Origin: Novosphingobium sp049354825
GTDB lineage: Bacteria > Pseudomonadota > Alphaproteobacteria > Sphingomonadales > Sphingomonadaceae
NCBI RefSeq assembly: GCF_049354825.1
Contig: NZ_CP186480.1
Coordinates: 1,240,001 to 1,304,000 of the forward strand
Reading direction: 5' to 3'
Length of the DNA: 64,000 nt
Part shown: piece by piece, positions 48,288 through 57,377 of the stretch
Layout: the number at the start of each line of letters is the position of its first letter
Position numbering within the stretch: the first letter of the stretch is position 1
Position numbers and translations under genes: made by a program
The notes under the pieces: generated by a model
Databases searched by the model: none
The model's input: only the letters and a program-made list of their open reading frames with translations
What the model was told of the DNA's origin: nothing

Positions 48288-50474
48288 ATGGCCGAACTCG
48301 TGATCCGCAGGGGCTTGGAAGAGCCCGATACCACCGGCGCTTTCGTGCCGCACAAGCCGGCGCGGCCGGAAAAATCGATGCCGGGGCGCAAGTTCCGGAT
48401 CGAAAGCGACTACGAGCCGGCGGGCGACCAGCCGACAGCGATCGCCGAACTGGTCAAGACCGCGCGCGACGACGAAAAGACGCAGGTGCTGCTCGGCGTG
48501 ACCGGCAGCGGCAAGACCTTCACGATGGCCAAGGTGATCGAGGAGCTGCAGCGCCCGGCGCTGATCCTTGCGCCCAACAAGATCCTGGCGGCGCAGCTCT
48601 ATGGTGAATTCAAGAGCTTCTTCCCCGACAACGCGGTCGAGTATTTCGTTTCCTATTACGACTACTACCAGCCGGAGGCCTACGTGCCCCGGTCGGACAC
48701 CTACATCGAGAAGGAAAGCTCGGTTAACGAGGCGATCGACCGGATGCGCCATTCGGCCACGCGCGCGCTGCTTGAGCGCGACGACGTGATCATCGTCGCC
48801 TCGGTGAGCTGCCTTTACGGCATCGGCTCGGTCGAGACGTATTCGGCGATGATCTTCGACCTCAAGAAGGGCGAGACGGTCGACCAGCGCGAGATCGTGA
48901 GGAAGCTGGTGGCGCTGCAGTACAAGCGCAACGACGCCGCTTTCACCCGCGGCACCTTCCGCGTTCGCGGCGACAGCCTGGAGATCTTCCCGTCGCATTA
49001 CGAGGACATGGCCTGGCGGGTGTCGTTCTTCGGCGACGAGATCGAGGACATTGCCGAGTTCGACCCGTTGACCGGCAAGAAGGGCGCATCGCTGGCATCG
49101 GTGCGGGTCTACGCCAATTCGCACTACGTCACCCCCGGACCGACGATGAAGCAGGCGAGCGAGGCAATCCGGTTCGAGCTCACCGAACGGCTCAAGGAGC
49201 TGGAAGCCGAGGGCAAGCTGCTGGAACACCAGCGGCTTGAGCAGCGCACCAACTTCGACCTGGAAATGATCGCCGCCACCGGGAGCTGCGCGGGAATCGA
49301 GAACTATTCGCGCTTCCTGACCGGCCGCCTGCCGGGCGAGCCGCCGCCGACGCTGTTCGAGTACCTGCCCGACAACGCGCTGCTGTTCGTGGACGAAAGC
49401 CACCAGACGGTGCCGCAGATCGGCGCTATGAGCAAAGGCGACCACCGCCGCAAAATCACGCTGGCCGAATACGGGTTCCGCCTGCCCAGCTGTATCGACA
49501 ATCGCCCGCTGCGCTTCAACGAATGGGACGCGATGCGCCCGCAGACCATTGCTGTGTCGGCCACGCCGGGCGGCTGGGAAATGGAGGAATCAGGCGGCGT
49601 GTTCGCCGAACAGGTGATCCGCCCGACCGGGCTGATCGACCCGCCGGTGATCATCCGCCCGGTCGAGGACCAGGTCCAGGATTGCATCGAGGAATGCCGC
49701 AAGGTCGCCCAGGCGGGCTACCGCACGCTGGTAACCACGCTGACCAAGCGCATGGCCGAGGACCTGACCGAGTTCATGCACGAAGCCGGGCTGCGCGTGC
49801 GCTACATGCATTCAGACGTCGAGACGCTTGAGCGTATCGAACTGATCCGCGATCTTCGCCTTGGCGTTTACGACGTGTTGGTGGGCATCAACCTGCTGCG
49901 CGAGGGGCTCGACATTCCCGAATGCGGGCTGGTCTGCATCCTCGATGCCGACAAGGAGGGTTTTCTGCGCAGCGAAACCAGCCTGATTCAGACCATCGGG
50001 CGGGCCGCGCGCAACGTCGATGGCCGCGTAATCCTCTATGCCGACCGCATGACCGGATCGATGGAGCGCGCGATCGCGGAAACCGATCGGCGCCGCGCCA
50101 AGCAGGAGGAATTCAACGCCGCCAACGGCATTACCCCGACCACGATCAAGCGCCGCATCGCCGACATCGTCGCCGACACCGCCAGCCGCGACGGCGTGCT
50201 GGTCGATATCGAGGACGACGCGGTCAACAACCTCGTCGGGCACAACCTGCGCGCCTATATCGAGGACCTGGAAAAACGCATGCGGACCGCCGCCGCCGAC
50301 CTCGAGTTCGAGGAAGCCGGCCGCCTGCGCGACGAAATCCGCCGCCTAGAGGAGGGCGAGCTCGGCATCGGCGGGGATGCCAGCGCTGCGCCGCGCGTGG
50401 GCCGCAGTAACGAAGGCAAGCCCGGCACCCGCAAGACGCGCTTAGGCAAGACCCAGCGCAAGTGGAACCGCTGA
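48288..50474 (+). CDS. uvrB: Excinuclease ABC subunit B
   Basis: A 728-residue helicase-like DNA damage-verification subunit of nucleotide excision repair. Walker A LLGVTGSGKTFTMAKV, the beta-hairpin YYDYYQPEAYVPRSDTYIEK, the DESHQT box, motif V/VI LREGLDIPECGLV and QTIGRAARNVDGRV are present, with a C-terminal UVR domain (AAADLEFEEAGRLRDEI). The start at 48288 has 30-50 residues of N-terminal extension over the minimal UvrB. Typically SOS-controlled, but no LexA box was recognised. Confidence 0.98.
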   Translation: MAELVIRRGLEEPDTTGAFVPHKPARPEKSMPGRKFRIESDYEPAGDQPTAIAELVKTARDDEKTQVLLGVTGSGKTFTMAKVIEELQRPALILAPNKILAAQLYGEFKSFFPDNAVEYFVSYYDYYQPEAYVPRSDTYIEKESSVNEAIDRMRHSATRALLERDDVIIVASVSCLYGIGSVETYSAMIFDLKKGETVDQREIVRKLVALQYKRNDAAFTRGTFRVRGDSLEIFPSHYEDMAWRVSFFGDEIEDIAEFDPLTGKKGASLASVRVYANSHYVTPGPTMKQASEAIRFELTERLKELEAEGKLLEHQRLEQRTNFDLEMIAATGSCAGIENYSRFLTGRLPGEPPPTLFEYLPDNALLFVDESHQTVPQIGAMSKGDHRRKITLAEYGFRLPSCIDNRPLRFNEWDAMRPQTIAVSATPGGWEMEESGGVFAEQVIRPTGLIDPPVIIRPVEDQVQDCIEECRKVAQAGYRTLVTTLTKRMAEDLTEFMHEAGLRVRYMHSDVETLERIELIRDLRLGVYDVLVGINLLREGLDIPECGLVCILDADKEGFLRSETSLIQTIGRAARNVDGRVILYADRMTGSMERAIAETDRRRAKQEEFNAANGITPTTIKRRIADIVADTASRDGVLVDIEDDAVNNLVGHNLRAYIEDLEKRMRTAAADLEFEEAGRLRDEIRRLEEGELGIGGDASAAPRVGRSNEGKPGTRKTRLGKTQRKWNR

Positions 50475-51682
50475 CGCTCACGCGCCGCGCGGCCTGCGGC
50501 GGGGCGCTGGCGCTGGCGACCGGCCCGGCGCTGGCACGGCGTGTGCCGCGCGTGCTGACCGGGCTCGACCGCCTGGCGAGCGGTGACGTGGGCACGCTCG
50601 CTGGTCAGCGGATCGGCCTGCTCACCCATGACGCGGCCGTCGCTGCGGACGGTCGCCGCTCGGTCGACGTGATCGCAGGGCTGCGCGGCGTCACTCTTGC
50701 GGCGTTGTTCGCGCCCGAGCACGGTCTTGCCGGCGGCGCCGCGGCAGGGGAGCACGTTGGCGACCGGCGCGATACCCGCACCGGCCTTCCGATCTACAGC
50801 CTGTACGGTGCACGCACGGCTCCGGAGCCGGCTCAGCTTGCGGGGATCGACTGGCTGGTGGTCGATCTGCAGGACGCGGGGCTGCGCTGCTACACGTACG
50901 CGGGAACCGCGATGGCCGCGATCCGCGCCGCGCAGGTGGCCGGTTTGCGCACGTTGGTGCTAGATCGCCCCAATCCGCTTGGCGCGGCGGTCGAGGGACC
51001 CATGCTCGACCCCGCGCTGCCGCTCACGCCCGTTACCGCGCTGCCGGTGCCCTACCGCCACGGGATGACTCTGGGGGAACTGGCAAGGCTGCTGGTCGGC
51101 CGCAACGTCGAGGTTGCCGCGATGCAGGGCTGGCGCCGCGCCGATGGGACCGCCGTGTTCGGCAGCGGCCGACTGCCTTTCGTAACGCCCTCGCCCAACC
51201 TGCGCTCGCCGGCGGCGATGCTTGCCTACGCCGCGACCGTACTGATCGAGGGCACCAATCTGTCCGAGGGGCGCGGCACCGCGGCGCCATTCCAACAGGT
51301 CGGCGCGCCGTGGTTGATCGCCGCTCCGGTAGTCGCTGCGCTTAAGCGCGCAGGCTTGCCCGGCGTCCACGTTGCCCCGACCGCCTTTACCCCGGCGGCT
51401 TCGAAACACGCCGGGTCGCGCTGCCAGGGGATCGCCATGACGGTGACGGATGAACGCCGTTTCAACGGCTTCGCAACCGGGCTCGCGCTGATCGCCGCTA
51501 TCCGCGCGGCGCACCCGGACCGCTTCGCGTTCCTGCCCGGCAAGCCGCCGTTCTTCGACCTCCTCGCCGGCGCGGGCGCCGTGCGACAAGGGTTGGAGGC
51601 GGGACGATCGCTCGCCGCGATCCTCGCCGACACGGCGATCGGGCCGGCAGGTTACGCCCGGCGAGATGTCTACCTTTATTAA
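50462..51682 (+). CDS. DUF1343/NamZ-like exported protein
   Basis: A 406-residue protein with a twin-arginine-type N-terminus (LTRRAACGGALALATGPALA) and a DUF1343 domain, the group that includes the exo-beta-N-acetylmuramidase NamZ. GQRIGLLTHDAAV, LFAPEHGLAG, DLQDAGLRCYTYAGT and EGTNLSEGRGT are typical. It probably removes MurNAc from peptidoglycan fragments in the periplasm. GTG start overlapping the uvrB end by 13 bp. Confidence 0.85.
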   Translation: MEPLTLTRRAACGGALALATGPALARRVPRVLTGLDRLASGDVGTLAGQRIGLLTHDAAVAADGRRSVDVIAGLRGVTLAALFAPEHGLAGGAAAGEHVGDRRDTRTGLPIYSLYGARTAPEPAQLAGIDWLVVDLQDAGLRCYTYAGTAMAAIRAAQVAGLRTLVLDRPNPLGAAVEGPMLDPALPLTPVTALPVPYRHGMTLGELARLLVGRNVEVAAMQGWRRADGTAVFGSGRLPFVTPSPNLRSPAAMLAYAATVLIEGTNLSEGRGTAAPFQQVGAPWLIAAPVVAALKRAGLPGVHVAPTAFTPAASKHAGSRCQGIAMTVTDERRFNGFATGLALIAAIRAAHPDRFAFLPGKPPFFDLLAGAGAVRQGLEAGRSLAAILADTAIGPAGYARRDVYLY

Positions 51683-51739
51683 CGCGCGGCTTGCCCCGCT
51701 GCTACGCAGCCCGTTCTCCGCGGCCGCTCCAGGCGGCCT

Positions 51740-52300
51740 TCAAAGCTTGCCGAACTTCGCTTCGTAAGCGCCGGTATCGCCAGCCGAAAGCAACCTGGCC
51801 TGTTCGATCCAGTTGTCACGCGCGGGCCGGCCGGCGAAGCTGCCGAGCTGGGCGTCGACGCGCGCCAGGTCGGCGTCGGTCCACGCCGCGATCTGGTCGA
51901 AGCGCATGATGCCAAGTCCGTTCAGGGTCGTCGCCAGCTTGGGCCCGACGCCCTTGATCCGGCGCAAGTCGTCGCCCTCGCCTGTGGCGAGCGGCGCCGA
52001 TCCCGCACCCGGTTCGGCCGCGGCGACCGCTTCGCCGGCTGCGACCGACACCGCCTCGCCCATGCCGCCGAGAATCCCGGCGGCCGGCGGCGCGACCACC
52101 GGCGGCACTGCGACGGCCGGCGGCGCATCGATCAGGGCCTGATTGCGCGCCGCCGGGGCGGCGCCTTCGTCCAGAACGTCGGGACGGTGCTGGCGGGTTC
52201 TGGGGGCAGCTGCGCGGCCGAACAGCCACCAGGCCACGGCCAGGCCGACCAGCAGTGCCAGCACGAAGGCCAGCCAGTTCGCTTCGATCATCGCGGTCAT
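51740..52300 (-). CDS. Membrane-anchored helix-hairpin-helix protein
   Basis: A 186-residue protein: one N-terminal transmembrane helix (about 9-29), a Pro/Ala-rich linker (40-110), then a helix-hairpin-helix module (DLRRIKGVGPKLATTLNGLG, 111-130) of the kind found in DUF4332/HhH-5 proteins. HhH modules bind DNA or protein without sequence preference. Start at 52300 after GGGGAC; the 10-bp gap to the preceding 30-residue ORF implies co-translation. Role unknown. Confidence 0.75.
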   Translation of the reverse strand: MTAMIEANWLAFVLALLVGLAVAWWLFGRAAAPRTRQHRPDVLDEGAAPAARNQALIDAPPAVAVPPVVAPPAAGILGGMGEAVSVAAGEAVAAAEPGAGSAPLATGEGDDLRRIKGVGPKLATTLNGLGIMRFDQIAAWTDADLARVDAQLGSFAGRPARDNWIEQARLLSAGDTGAYEAKFGKL

Positions 52301-52310
52301 TGTCGTCCCC

Positions 52311-52403
52311 TTATTTTCGGCCCCAGGCGAGCCAGCCCAGACCCAGCCCGCCGGCATAGGCCAGCAGCGCCACGAACACCGATTCAAGCCATAGCGGCGG
52401 CAT
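52311..52403 (-). CDS. 30-residue membrane peptide
   Basis: A micro-ORF encoding MPPLWLESVFVALLAYAGGL followed by GLGWLAWGRK, a single hydrophobic helix with a basic end. Its ATG overlaps the stop of the OmpA-domain gene (TGATG), and the helix-hairpin-helix gene begins 10 bp after its TAA. It is not a fragment of either neighbour. The arrangement suggests a real small subunit of the same complex; function unknown. Confidence 0.6.
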   Translation of the reverse strand: MPPLWLESVFVALLAYAGGLGLGWLAWGRK

Positions 52404-53134
52404 CAGCGAGCCCCCGGCGTGTCGATCGGCGTCGGCCGCAGCACGGCCGGCACGATCAGTGAAAACTCGATCCTGCGATTGGCCGGATCGCTCGGCTCGA
52501 GGCCCGCGATCGGCTCCGCCGACCCGACCCCCTTGGCGCGCAGGCTGCGTTCGGGCAGGCCGCGCTGGGCCAGGGCGTTGCGCACCGCGGCGGCGCGCTG
52601 AGACGACAGCGCGACGTTGGCGTCCTCGTTGCCGTTGGCATCGGTGTGCCCGACGATGGCGATGACGCTGCCGGTGCACGGCTCCAGCGCCCTCGCCACT
52701 TCGTTCACGACTTCGATACTGGCGGGATCGATCTCGGCGCTGCCCTGGCGAAAGCGTATCGATCGCGCCTTGAGGATGCCGTCGACGTCGTCCTGGCAAT
52801 GCAGCGCAGTGGGCGTCGCCTCGGCCAACGCGGCCTGCGGCAACGGATCGCGCCAGGTTACCCCGCCCACACCCGGAATCGCGGCAACCGCGGTTGCAAG
52901 CCGGGCCCGCTCATGAGGGGGCAGGTCGGTGCCGCCGACCAACACGGGATGTCGCGTCAGCCAGCGGCGACCGTCGACGAATTGTGCGGACACCCCCGTT
53001 CCCGCCATCACGACTTGAGAACGGGCGCGCATGGCCGCCACCAGCTCAGGTCCCTTCAGCGCGGTGCCGGCCACCGCCAGCAGGGCTGCGGCGGCAGCGC
53101 CGGCGGCGATTACAAGCGGCGTTCCAAAGGTCAT
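52403..53134 (-). CDS. OmpA-domain envelope protein
   Basis: A 243-residue protein with an N-terminal anchor or signal helix (about 5-24), a BON-like segment (about 70-110: RLATAVAAIPGVGGVTWRDP), and a C-terminal OmpA/MotB peptidoglycan-binding domain (about 130-230) with IVGHTDANGNEDANVALSSQ and RAAAVRNALAQRG. It ties a membrane to peptidoglycan. Between the vWA lipoprotein and the micro-ORF, 31 bp after the former. Confidence 0.88.
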   Translation of the reverse strand: MTFGTPLVIAAGAAAAALLAVAGTALKGPELVAAMRARSQVVMAGTGVSAQFVDGRRWLTRHPVLVGGTDLPPHERARLATAVAAIPGVGGVTWRDPLPQAALAEATPTALHCQDDVDGILKARSIRFRQGSAEIDPASIEVVNEVARALEPCTGSVIAIVGHTDANGNEDANVALSSQRAAAVRNALAQRGLPERSLRAKGVGSAEPIAGLEPSDPANRRIEFSLIVPAVLRPTPIDTPGAR

Positions 53135-53165
53135 ACCCGGGCGATAGCCGGGCGAGCGCCCGCGC

Positions 53166-54761
53166 TCAACGCTTGTCGCGCGCGCCGGCAACGTCGACCA
53201 GGCGCAGGAACTCGCTGCGATAGTAATCGCTCTGCGGGCCGGCCAACGCCTTGACGTCCTGGTAGCTGAAGCCGCCCATCAACCGGTCGCCGCGCAGCTT
53301 TTGCGCGAACGCGGCCACCGCGGCGGCAAAGGCGAAGTCGGGCCGCGCCTGGCGTGTGAACCGGGCCGATGCCGGGACGGCGCGGCTGATCAGCTGCGAC
53401 GTGCTCGATCCCGGGCGCTTGTAGCGCAGCTTGACGAAGGCCAGTTCCCCTCCCTTGCCGGTGCCGGCCGGCGCGGCGTAGCGGCGCGGATCGCTCCACC
53501 CCGGGGATCCGGCGGGGACGATCTCGTAGATCGCGGTGACCTGGTGACCGGCGCCGATATCGCCTGCGTCCACCTTGTCGTTGTTGAAGTCTTCCTCGCG
53601 CAGCGCGCGGTTTTCGTAACCGAGCAGGCGGTACTCGCGCACCTGGGCCGGGTTGAACTCGACCTGGATCTTCACATCGCTGGCGATCGTGAACAGCGTC
53701 GAGGACAGTTCCTCGCCCAGCACCTTGCGGGCTTCGAGCGCGCTGTCGATGTAGGAATAGTTGCCGTTCCCGGCGTCGGCGATCTTTTCCATCATCGAGT
53801 CGTTGAAGTTGCCGGTTCCGAAACCGAGCGTGGAGAGGGTGACGCCGCTGTCGCGCTCCTTCTCGATCACGCTGACCAGTTCCTTGTCGCTGGTAATGCC
53901 GACGTTGAAATCGCCGTCGGTTGCCAGCAGGACCCGGTTGATCCCGCCGGCGATCATGCCGCTGCGCGCGGTCTCGTAGGCAAGGCGCAGGCCGCGCTCG
54001 CCCGCGGTGGATCCGTTGGCGACCAGCTTGTCGAGCGCGGCGCGGACCTTCGCCTTGTCGCTCGTCGGCTCGAGCAGCAATTTCTCACCGCTGGCGTATG
54101 TAACGATCGACACTTTGTCGTCGGGTCGCAGTTCGTCGGCAAGGCCCGTCAGCGCAGCCTTGACCAGCGGCAGCTTGTCGTCGCTCGCCATAGAGCCCGA
54201 TACGTCGACCAGGAAAACCAGGTTTGCCGCCGGGCGGGCGCTGCGAGGCACGTCGTAGCCGCGCAGGGCCACGCGCATCAGCGCGGTGCTGGCGTTCCAC
54301 GGCGTCTGCATGACGTCGGTGGTGACGGTGAACGGCGCCGTGCGACTTGCCGGCGCGGGAAGCGCGTAACGGAAATAGTTGATGAATTCCTCGGTCCGGA
54401 CCGCATCGGGCGGCGGCAGCTGGCCCATCGTCAGGAACCGCCGTGCGTTGGCGTAGGCGCCGGTATCGACATCGACCGAGAAGGTCGAGACGGGCGCGTC
54501 GGCCGTGCGAAAGGCGCCGGCGACCGGGTTGTCGGCATAGCGTTCAGCCGAATTCTGCACTCCGTTGACCTGGCCGGGCGCGATGCGCGAGCCGGTGACC
54601 ATTAAGGGTGCCGCCATGACCGGCGGAGGGGGCGGCGGCGGGGCTGGCGGCGGCGGCATCGGCGGCGGTGCCTCGAGCCCATCTTCGGTGTGGACCGAGC
54701 TGGCGCAGCCCGACAGCACCAGGGCGCTGGCGGAAACGGCGATAACGAACCTGCGGATCAT
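53166..54761 (-). CDS. vWA-domain lipoprotein (YfbK/DUF3520 type)
   Basis: A 531-residue lipoprotein: lipobox LVLSGC (C19), a run of about 20 prolines and alanines (residues 33-50), a vWA N-terminal linker domain, then a vWA domain with the metal site motif FLVDVSGSMASDDKL and the DUF3520 C-terminal domain (LAFVKLRYKRPG). YfbK-like proteins are thought to act at the envelope, but targets are not known. First gene of an operon with OmpA, the micropeptide and the HhH protein. Start at 54761 gives the signal peptide. Confidence 0.88.
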   Translation of the reverse strand: MIRRFVIAVSASALVLSGCASSVHTEDGLEAPPPMPPPPAPPPPPPPVMAAPLMVTGSRIAPGQVNGVQNSAERYADNPVAGAFRTADAPVSTFSVDVDTGAYANARRFLTMGQLPPPDAVRTEEFINYFRYALPAPASRTAPFTVTTDVMQTPWNASTALMRVALRGYDVPRSARPAANLVFLVDVSGSMASDDKLPLVKAALTGLADELRPDDKVSIVTYASGEKLLLEPTSDKAKVRAALDKLVANGSTAGERGLRLAYETARSGMIAGGINRVLLATDGDFNVGITSDKELVSVIEKERDSGVTLSTLGFGTGNFNDSMMEKIADAGNGNYSYIDSALEARKVLGEELSSTLFTIASDVKIQVEFNPAQVREYRLLGYENRALREEDFNNDKVDAGDIGAGHQVTAIYEIVPAGSPGWSDPRRYAAPAGTGKGGELAFVKLRYKRPGSSTSQLISRAVPASARFTRQARPDFAFAAAVAAFAQKLRGDRLMGGFSYQDVKALAGPQSDYYRSEFLRLVDVAGARDKR

Positions 54762-54846
54762 GCCCCTGAACTCCCCGTGTTGTGCGACCCGGGTTGCCGA
54801 CCGCAACGAAGCTTCTTTCGGATGAACGGCCGGTTAACTGATGATT

Positions 54847-56379
54847 TTACGCGCTTTCCTGCGCTTTTCCGGCCACGTTGCGCCTGAACAGGACCCGGTC
54901 GTCAGGCCCGAATCCCCACCGCCAGATTATCGTTCCATAGGTCAGCAGGATGAACGGCACGCCGACGATCAGCTGAAGCCAATGCGGCAGCAGGCGGGTG
55001 ACCACATAGCCCGCCGCAAGCGCTGGGACCACCGCGACGATCAGCGACCAGCGCCAGTTGTTGATGCGTTGGCCCAGGACCCTGGACAGGATGAAACCCT
55101 TGGTGATCGAGGCGAACGCCAGCGACAGCATCAGGGCAGCCGCCGCGCCGGCCGACTGCCAGTTGGCGACGTGATCGCGCGGCACCTTGATGCCGAACGG
55201 CAGGTTCATATCCGGCATTTTCGGGATCAGCAGCACGAAGGTGATCGTCAGCGCCGCCTGCAGCGCGATCGTACACAGCGATACGGCCAGGTTTTTGAGC
55301 CGCGCCATGTAGATCAGCGCCGCTTCGCTGACCACCGCGGTGGCGGCGACGACTTCGGCAAGCAGCAGCAGGTTGAGCGCGCCGGTACCGCCAACGAAAG
55401 TCTTGCCGACAAGCCCCATCACCGCTTCGCCCGGCACGCCCAGCGACAGCGCGATCCCGGCCTGCGCGGCGGTAATCCAGAAACCCACCTGGCAGACCTG
55501 CAGCGCGATCGCGGCGTAGTTCTTTTCCTTGAGATTGCGGGTGATGACCGGTCCGAGAATGGGCTCGAAGCTGGTTTTCAGCTTTTGCGGCAGCGAGGCG
55601 ATCTGCTGCGCCGCGTAGTAGACCCCGACCGCGCGGGGGCTGGCGACCATCCCCAGGATCGCGATGTCGAGCTTGCGGCTGCCCCATTCGACCATGTCCG
55701 CGCCCGCCAAAGGCGAGGACGCCAGCGCCAGACGCCAGGTACGCAGTGGGTGCGGGCGCCAGTGATGCGGCAGGCCGAACGCCTTTAACAGCGGCCACAG
55801 CGCCACCGCCGCCGCCGCGGTCTTGGCAATGATGTAGGACAGTGCCAGCCCGCCTTCCGGTATGAAGCTGAACAGCGCCACGGCCATGATCGCCATCGTC
55901 CAGGGCTCGACGATCGAACGGGCCCGCACCGTCGCGGCAACGTCGTAGCGATAGGCCAGGCCTGCCAGCGCGATATCGGTGAGCGCGTTGGGCAGGATTG
56001 CCAGCGGCAGCAGCCGGTCCCAGCGGCTGTACTCGCCGCTTGGGAACATCGGCGCGGGAAAGACGAAGAACAGCAGCGCGGCAGCGATGCCCAGCACCAG
56101 CGACAGGATCATCCCGTCGGCAATGACATGCGCGTGCGGTCGCTCGTCCTCGGCCAGCCGCTGCGCCAGGCCGCGCCGCTGGCCCAGCGCGCAGAGCTGG
56201 CTGGTCAGCTCGACGATGACGAGCGCAGAGGCGTAGCGGCCCAGCGCCTCGACCCCGTAGGCGCGCCCGGCAATGAACAGGAACGGCGCCGTACCCGCCA
56301 GCCTGAGCAGAAATCCGAAGAAATTGGTGCGCCCGCCCTTGGCAAGGGCGGCGATGTCCTGGCTCGAATTCTCGCTCAA
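54847..56379 (-). CDS. Polysaccharide flippase-like membrane protein
   Basis: A 510-residue protein with about fourteen hydrophobic helices, of the MATE/Wzx (MVF) type that moves lipid-linked oligosaccharides across the inner membrane. The conserved layout includes LLRLAGTAPFLFIAGRAYGV near the start and the two six-helix halves. No glycosyltransferase genes are next to it, so the substrate is unclear. Its start overlaps gpsA by 4 bp, so it is translated in the tsaD-gpsA unit. Confidence 0.8.
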   Translation of the reverse strand: MSENSSQDIAALAKGGRTNFFGFLLRLAGTAPFLFIAGRAYGVEALGRYASALVIVELTSQLCALGQRRGLAQRLAEDERPHAHVIADGMILSLVLGIAAALLFFVFPAPMFPSGEYSRWDRLLPLAILPNALTDIALAGLAYRYDVAATVRARSIVEPWTMAIMAVALFSFIPEGGLALSYIIAKTAAAAVALWPLLKAFGLPHHWRPHPLRTWRLALASSPLAGADMVEWGSRKLDIAILGMVASPRAVGVYYAAQQIASLPQKLKTSFEPILGPVITRNLKEKNYAAIALQVCQVGFWITAAQAGIALSLGVPGEAVMGLVGKTFVGGTGALNLLLLAEVVAATAVVSEAALIYMARLKNLAVSLCTIALQAALTITFVLLIPKMPDMNLPFGIKVPRDHVANWQSAGAAAALMLSLAFASITKGFILSRVLGQRINNWRWSLIVAVVPALAAGYVVTRLLPHWLQLIVGVPFILLTYGTIIWRWGFGPDDRVLFRRNVAGKAQESA

Positions 56380-57377
56380 GCGGACGGATCCAGTTCCGGC
56401 TTGAGCGGCCGTGCCAGCAAGCCGGCGGCGACATCACGGGCAGAGCTTTCGCCCGCCAGCAGGCGCGCGACCGCCGCGACGATCGGCATCGATACGCCCC
56501 GCGCCTCCGCCAGTCCCGCCAGCACCGGCGCGGTATGCGCGCCCTCCGCGACGCTCAGCTTGCCGGCCAGCGCGCTGGCTGCGTCGGCGCCCTCGCCCAG
56601 CGCCTTGCCGAGCGAGAAGTTGCGGCTGCTTGCCGACGAGCAGGTGAGCACCAGGTCGCCCAGTCCGCACAGCCCCGCCAGCGTCTCTGCCCGTGCACCC
56701 AGTGCCAAGCCGAAGCGTGTCATCTCGGCATAGCCGCGCGCGATCAGCGCGGCGCGGGCATTCTGCCCCAGGCCCAGTCCGTCGACCACGCCGCAGGCGA
56801 TCGCCAGCACGTTCTTGACCGCGCCGCCGATCTCGGCCCCGACCATGTCGTCGGAAAAATAAGGCCGCAGGGCCGGCCGAGAAAGGCGCGGTGCCAGGCG
56901 CTGCCACTGGGCGGCACCGCCTTCGCAGGCCAGCGTCACCGCGGTCGGCAGCCCGGCGGCAACCTCGTGCGCGAACGTCGGTCCCGACAGCACCGCCAAC
57001 GTCGCCGACGGCGCGGCGGCGCGAGCGACGTCGGCCATCAGGCGGCCCGTTCCAGCCTCGATCCCCTTGGCGCAGAGCACGAGGTCGCGCACGCCGTCGG
57101 GCAATTGCGACAGGACGCCGCCCAAGTGCTGCGCCGGCGCGACGACCAGCACGCTGTCGAGCGCGGCCAGGTCGTGCAGATCACCAGTGGCGCGGATCGC
57201 CGGCGAGAGCGCCAGGCCCGGCAGAAACGCGGTGTTGGTGTGGCGGGCGTTGATTTCGCCGACCAGTTCGGGCTCGCGCGCCCACAGCAGCACGTCCTCG
57301 TGCTCTCCGCCCGGGCCCGCCATTGCCTGAGCCAGCGCGGTTCCCCATGCGCCGCCGCCGATGACGCCGATGGTCAT
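56376..57377 (-). CDS. gpsA: Glycerol-3-phosphate dehydrogenase [NAD(P)+]
   Basis: A 333-residue cytosolic enzyme making sn-glycerol 3-phosphate for phospholipid synthesis. The dinucleotide motif GVIGGGAWGTALAQAMAG opens the protein; the catalytic lysine is in GGAVKNVLAIACGVVDGLGL; GDLVLTCSS is also typical. It lies within an ATGA-coupled set of tsaD, gpsA and the flippase. Confidence 0.96.
   Translation of the reverse strand: MTIGVIGGGAWGTALAQAMAGPGGEHEDVLLWAREPELVGEINARHTNTAFLPGLALSPAIRATGDLHDLAALDSVLVVAPAQHLGGVLSQLPDGVRDLVLCAKGIEAGTGRLMADVARAAAPSATLAVLSGPTFAHEVAAGLPTAVTLACEGGAAQWQRLAPRLSRPALRPYFSDDMVGAEIGGAVKNVLAIACGVVDGLGLGQNARAALIARGYAEMTRFGLALGARAETLAGLCGLGDLVLTCSSASSRNFSLGKALGEGADAASALAGKLSVAEGAHTAPVLAGLAEARGVSMPIVAAVARLLAGESSARDVAAGLLARPLKPELDPSA

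Noticed and set aside
53301..54605. Plus-strand frame opposite the vWA gene
   Set aside because: Shadow frame; the vWA protein has intact domain motifs and a signal peptide.
54841..55788. Plus-strand frame opposite the flippase gene
   Set aside because: Charged, repetitive translation typical of antisense to a membrane protein gene.
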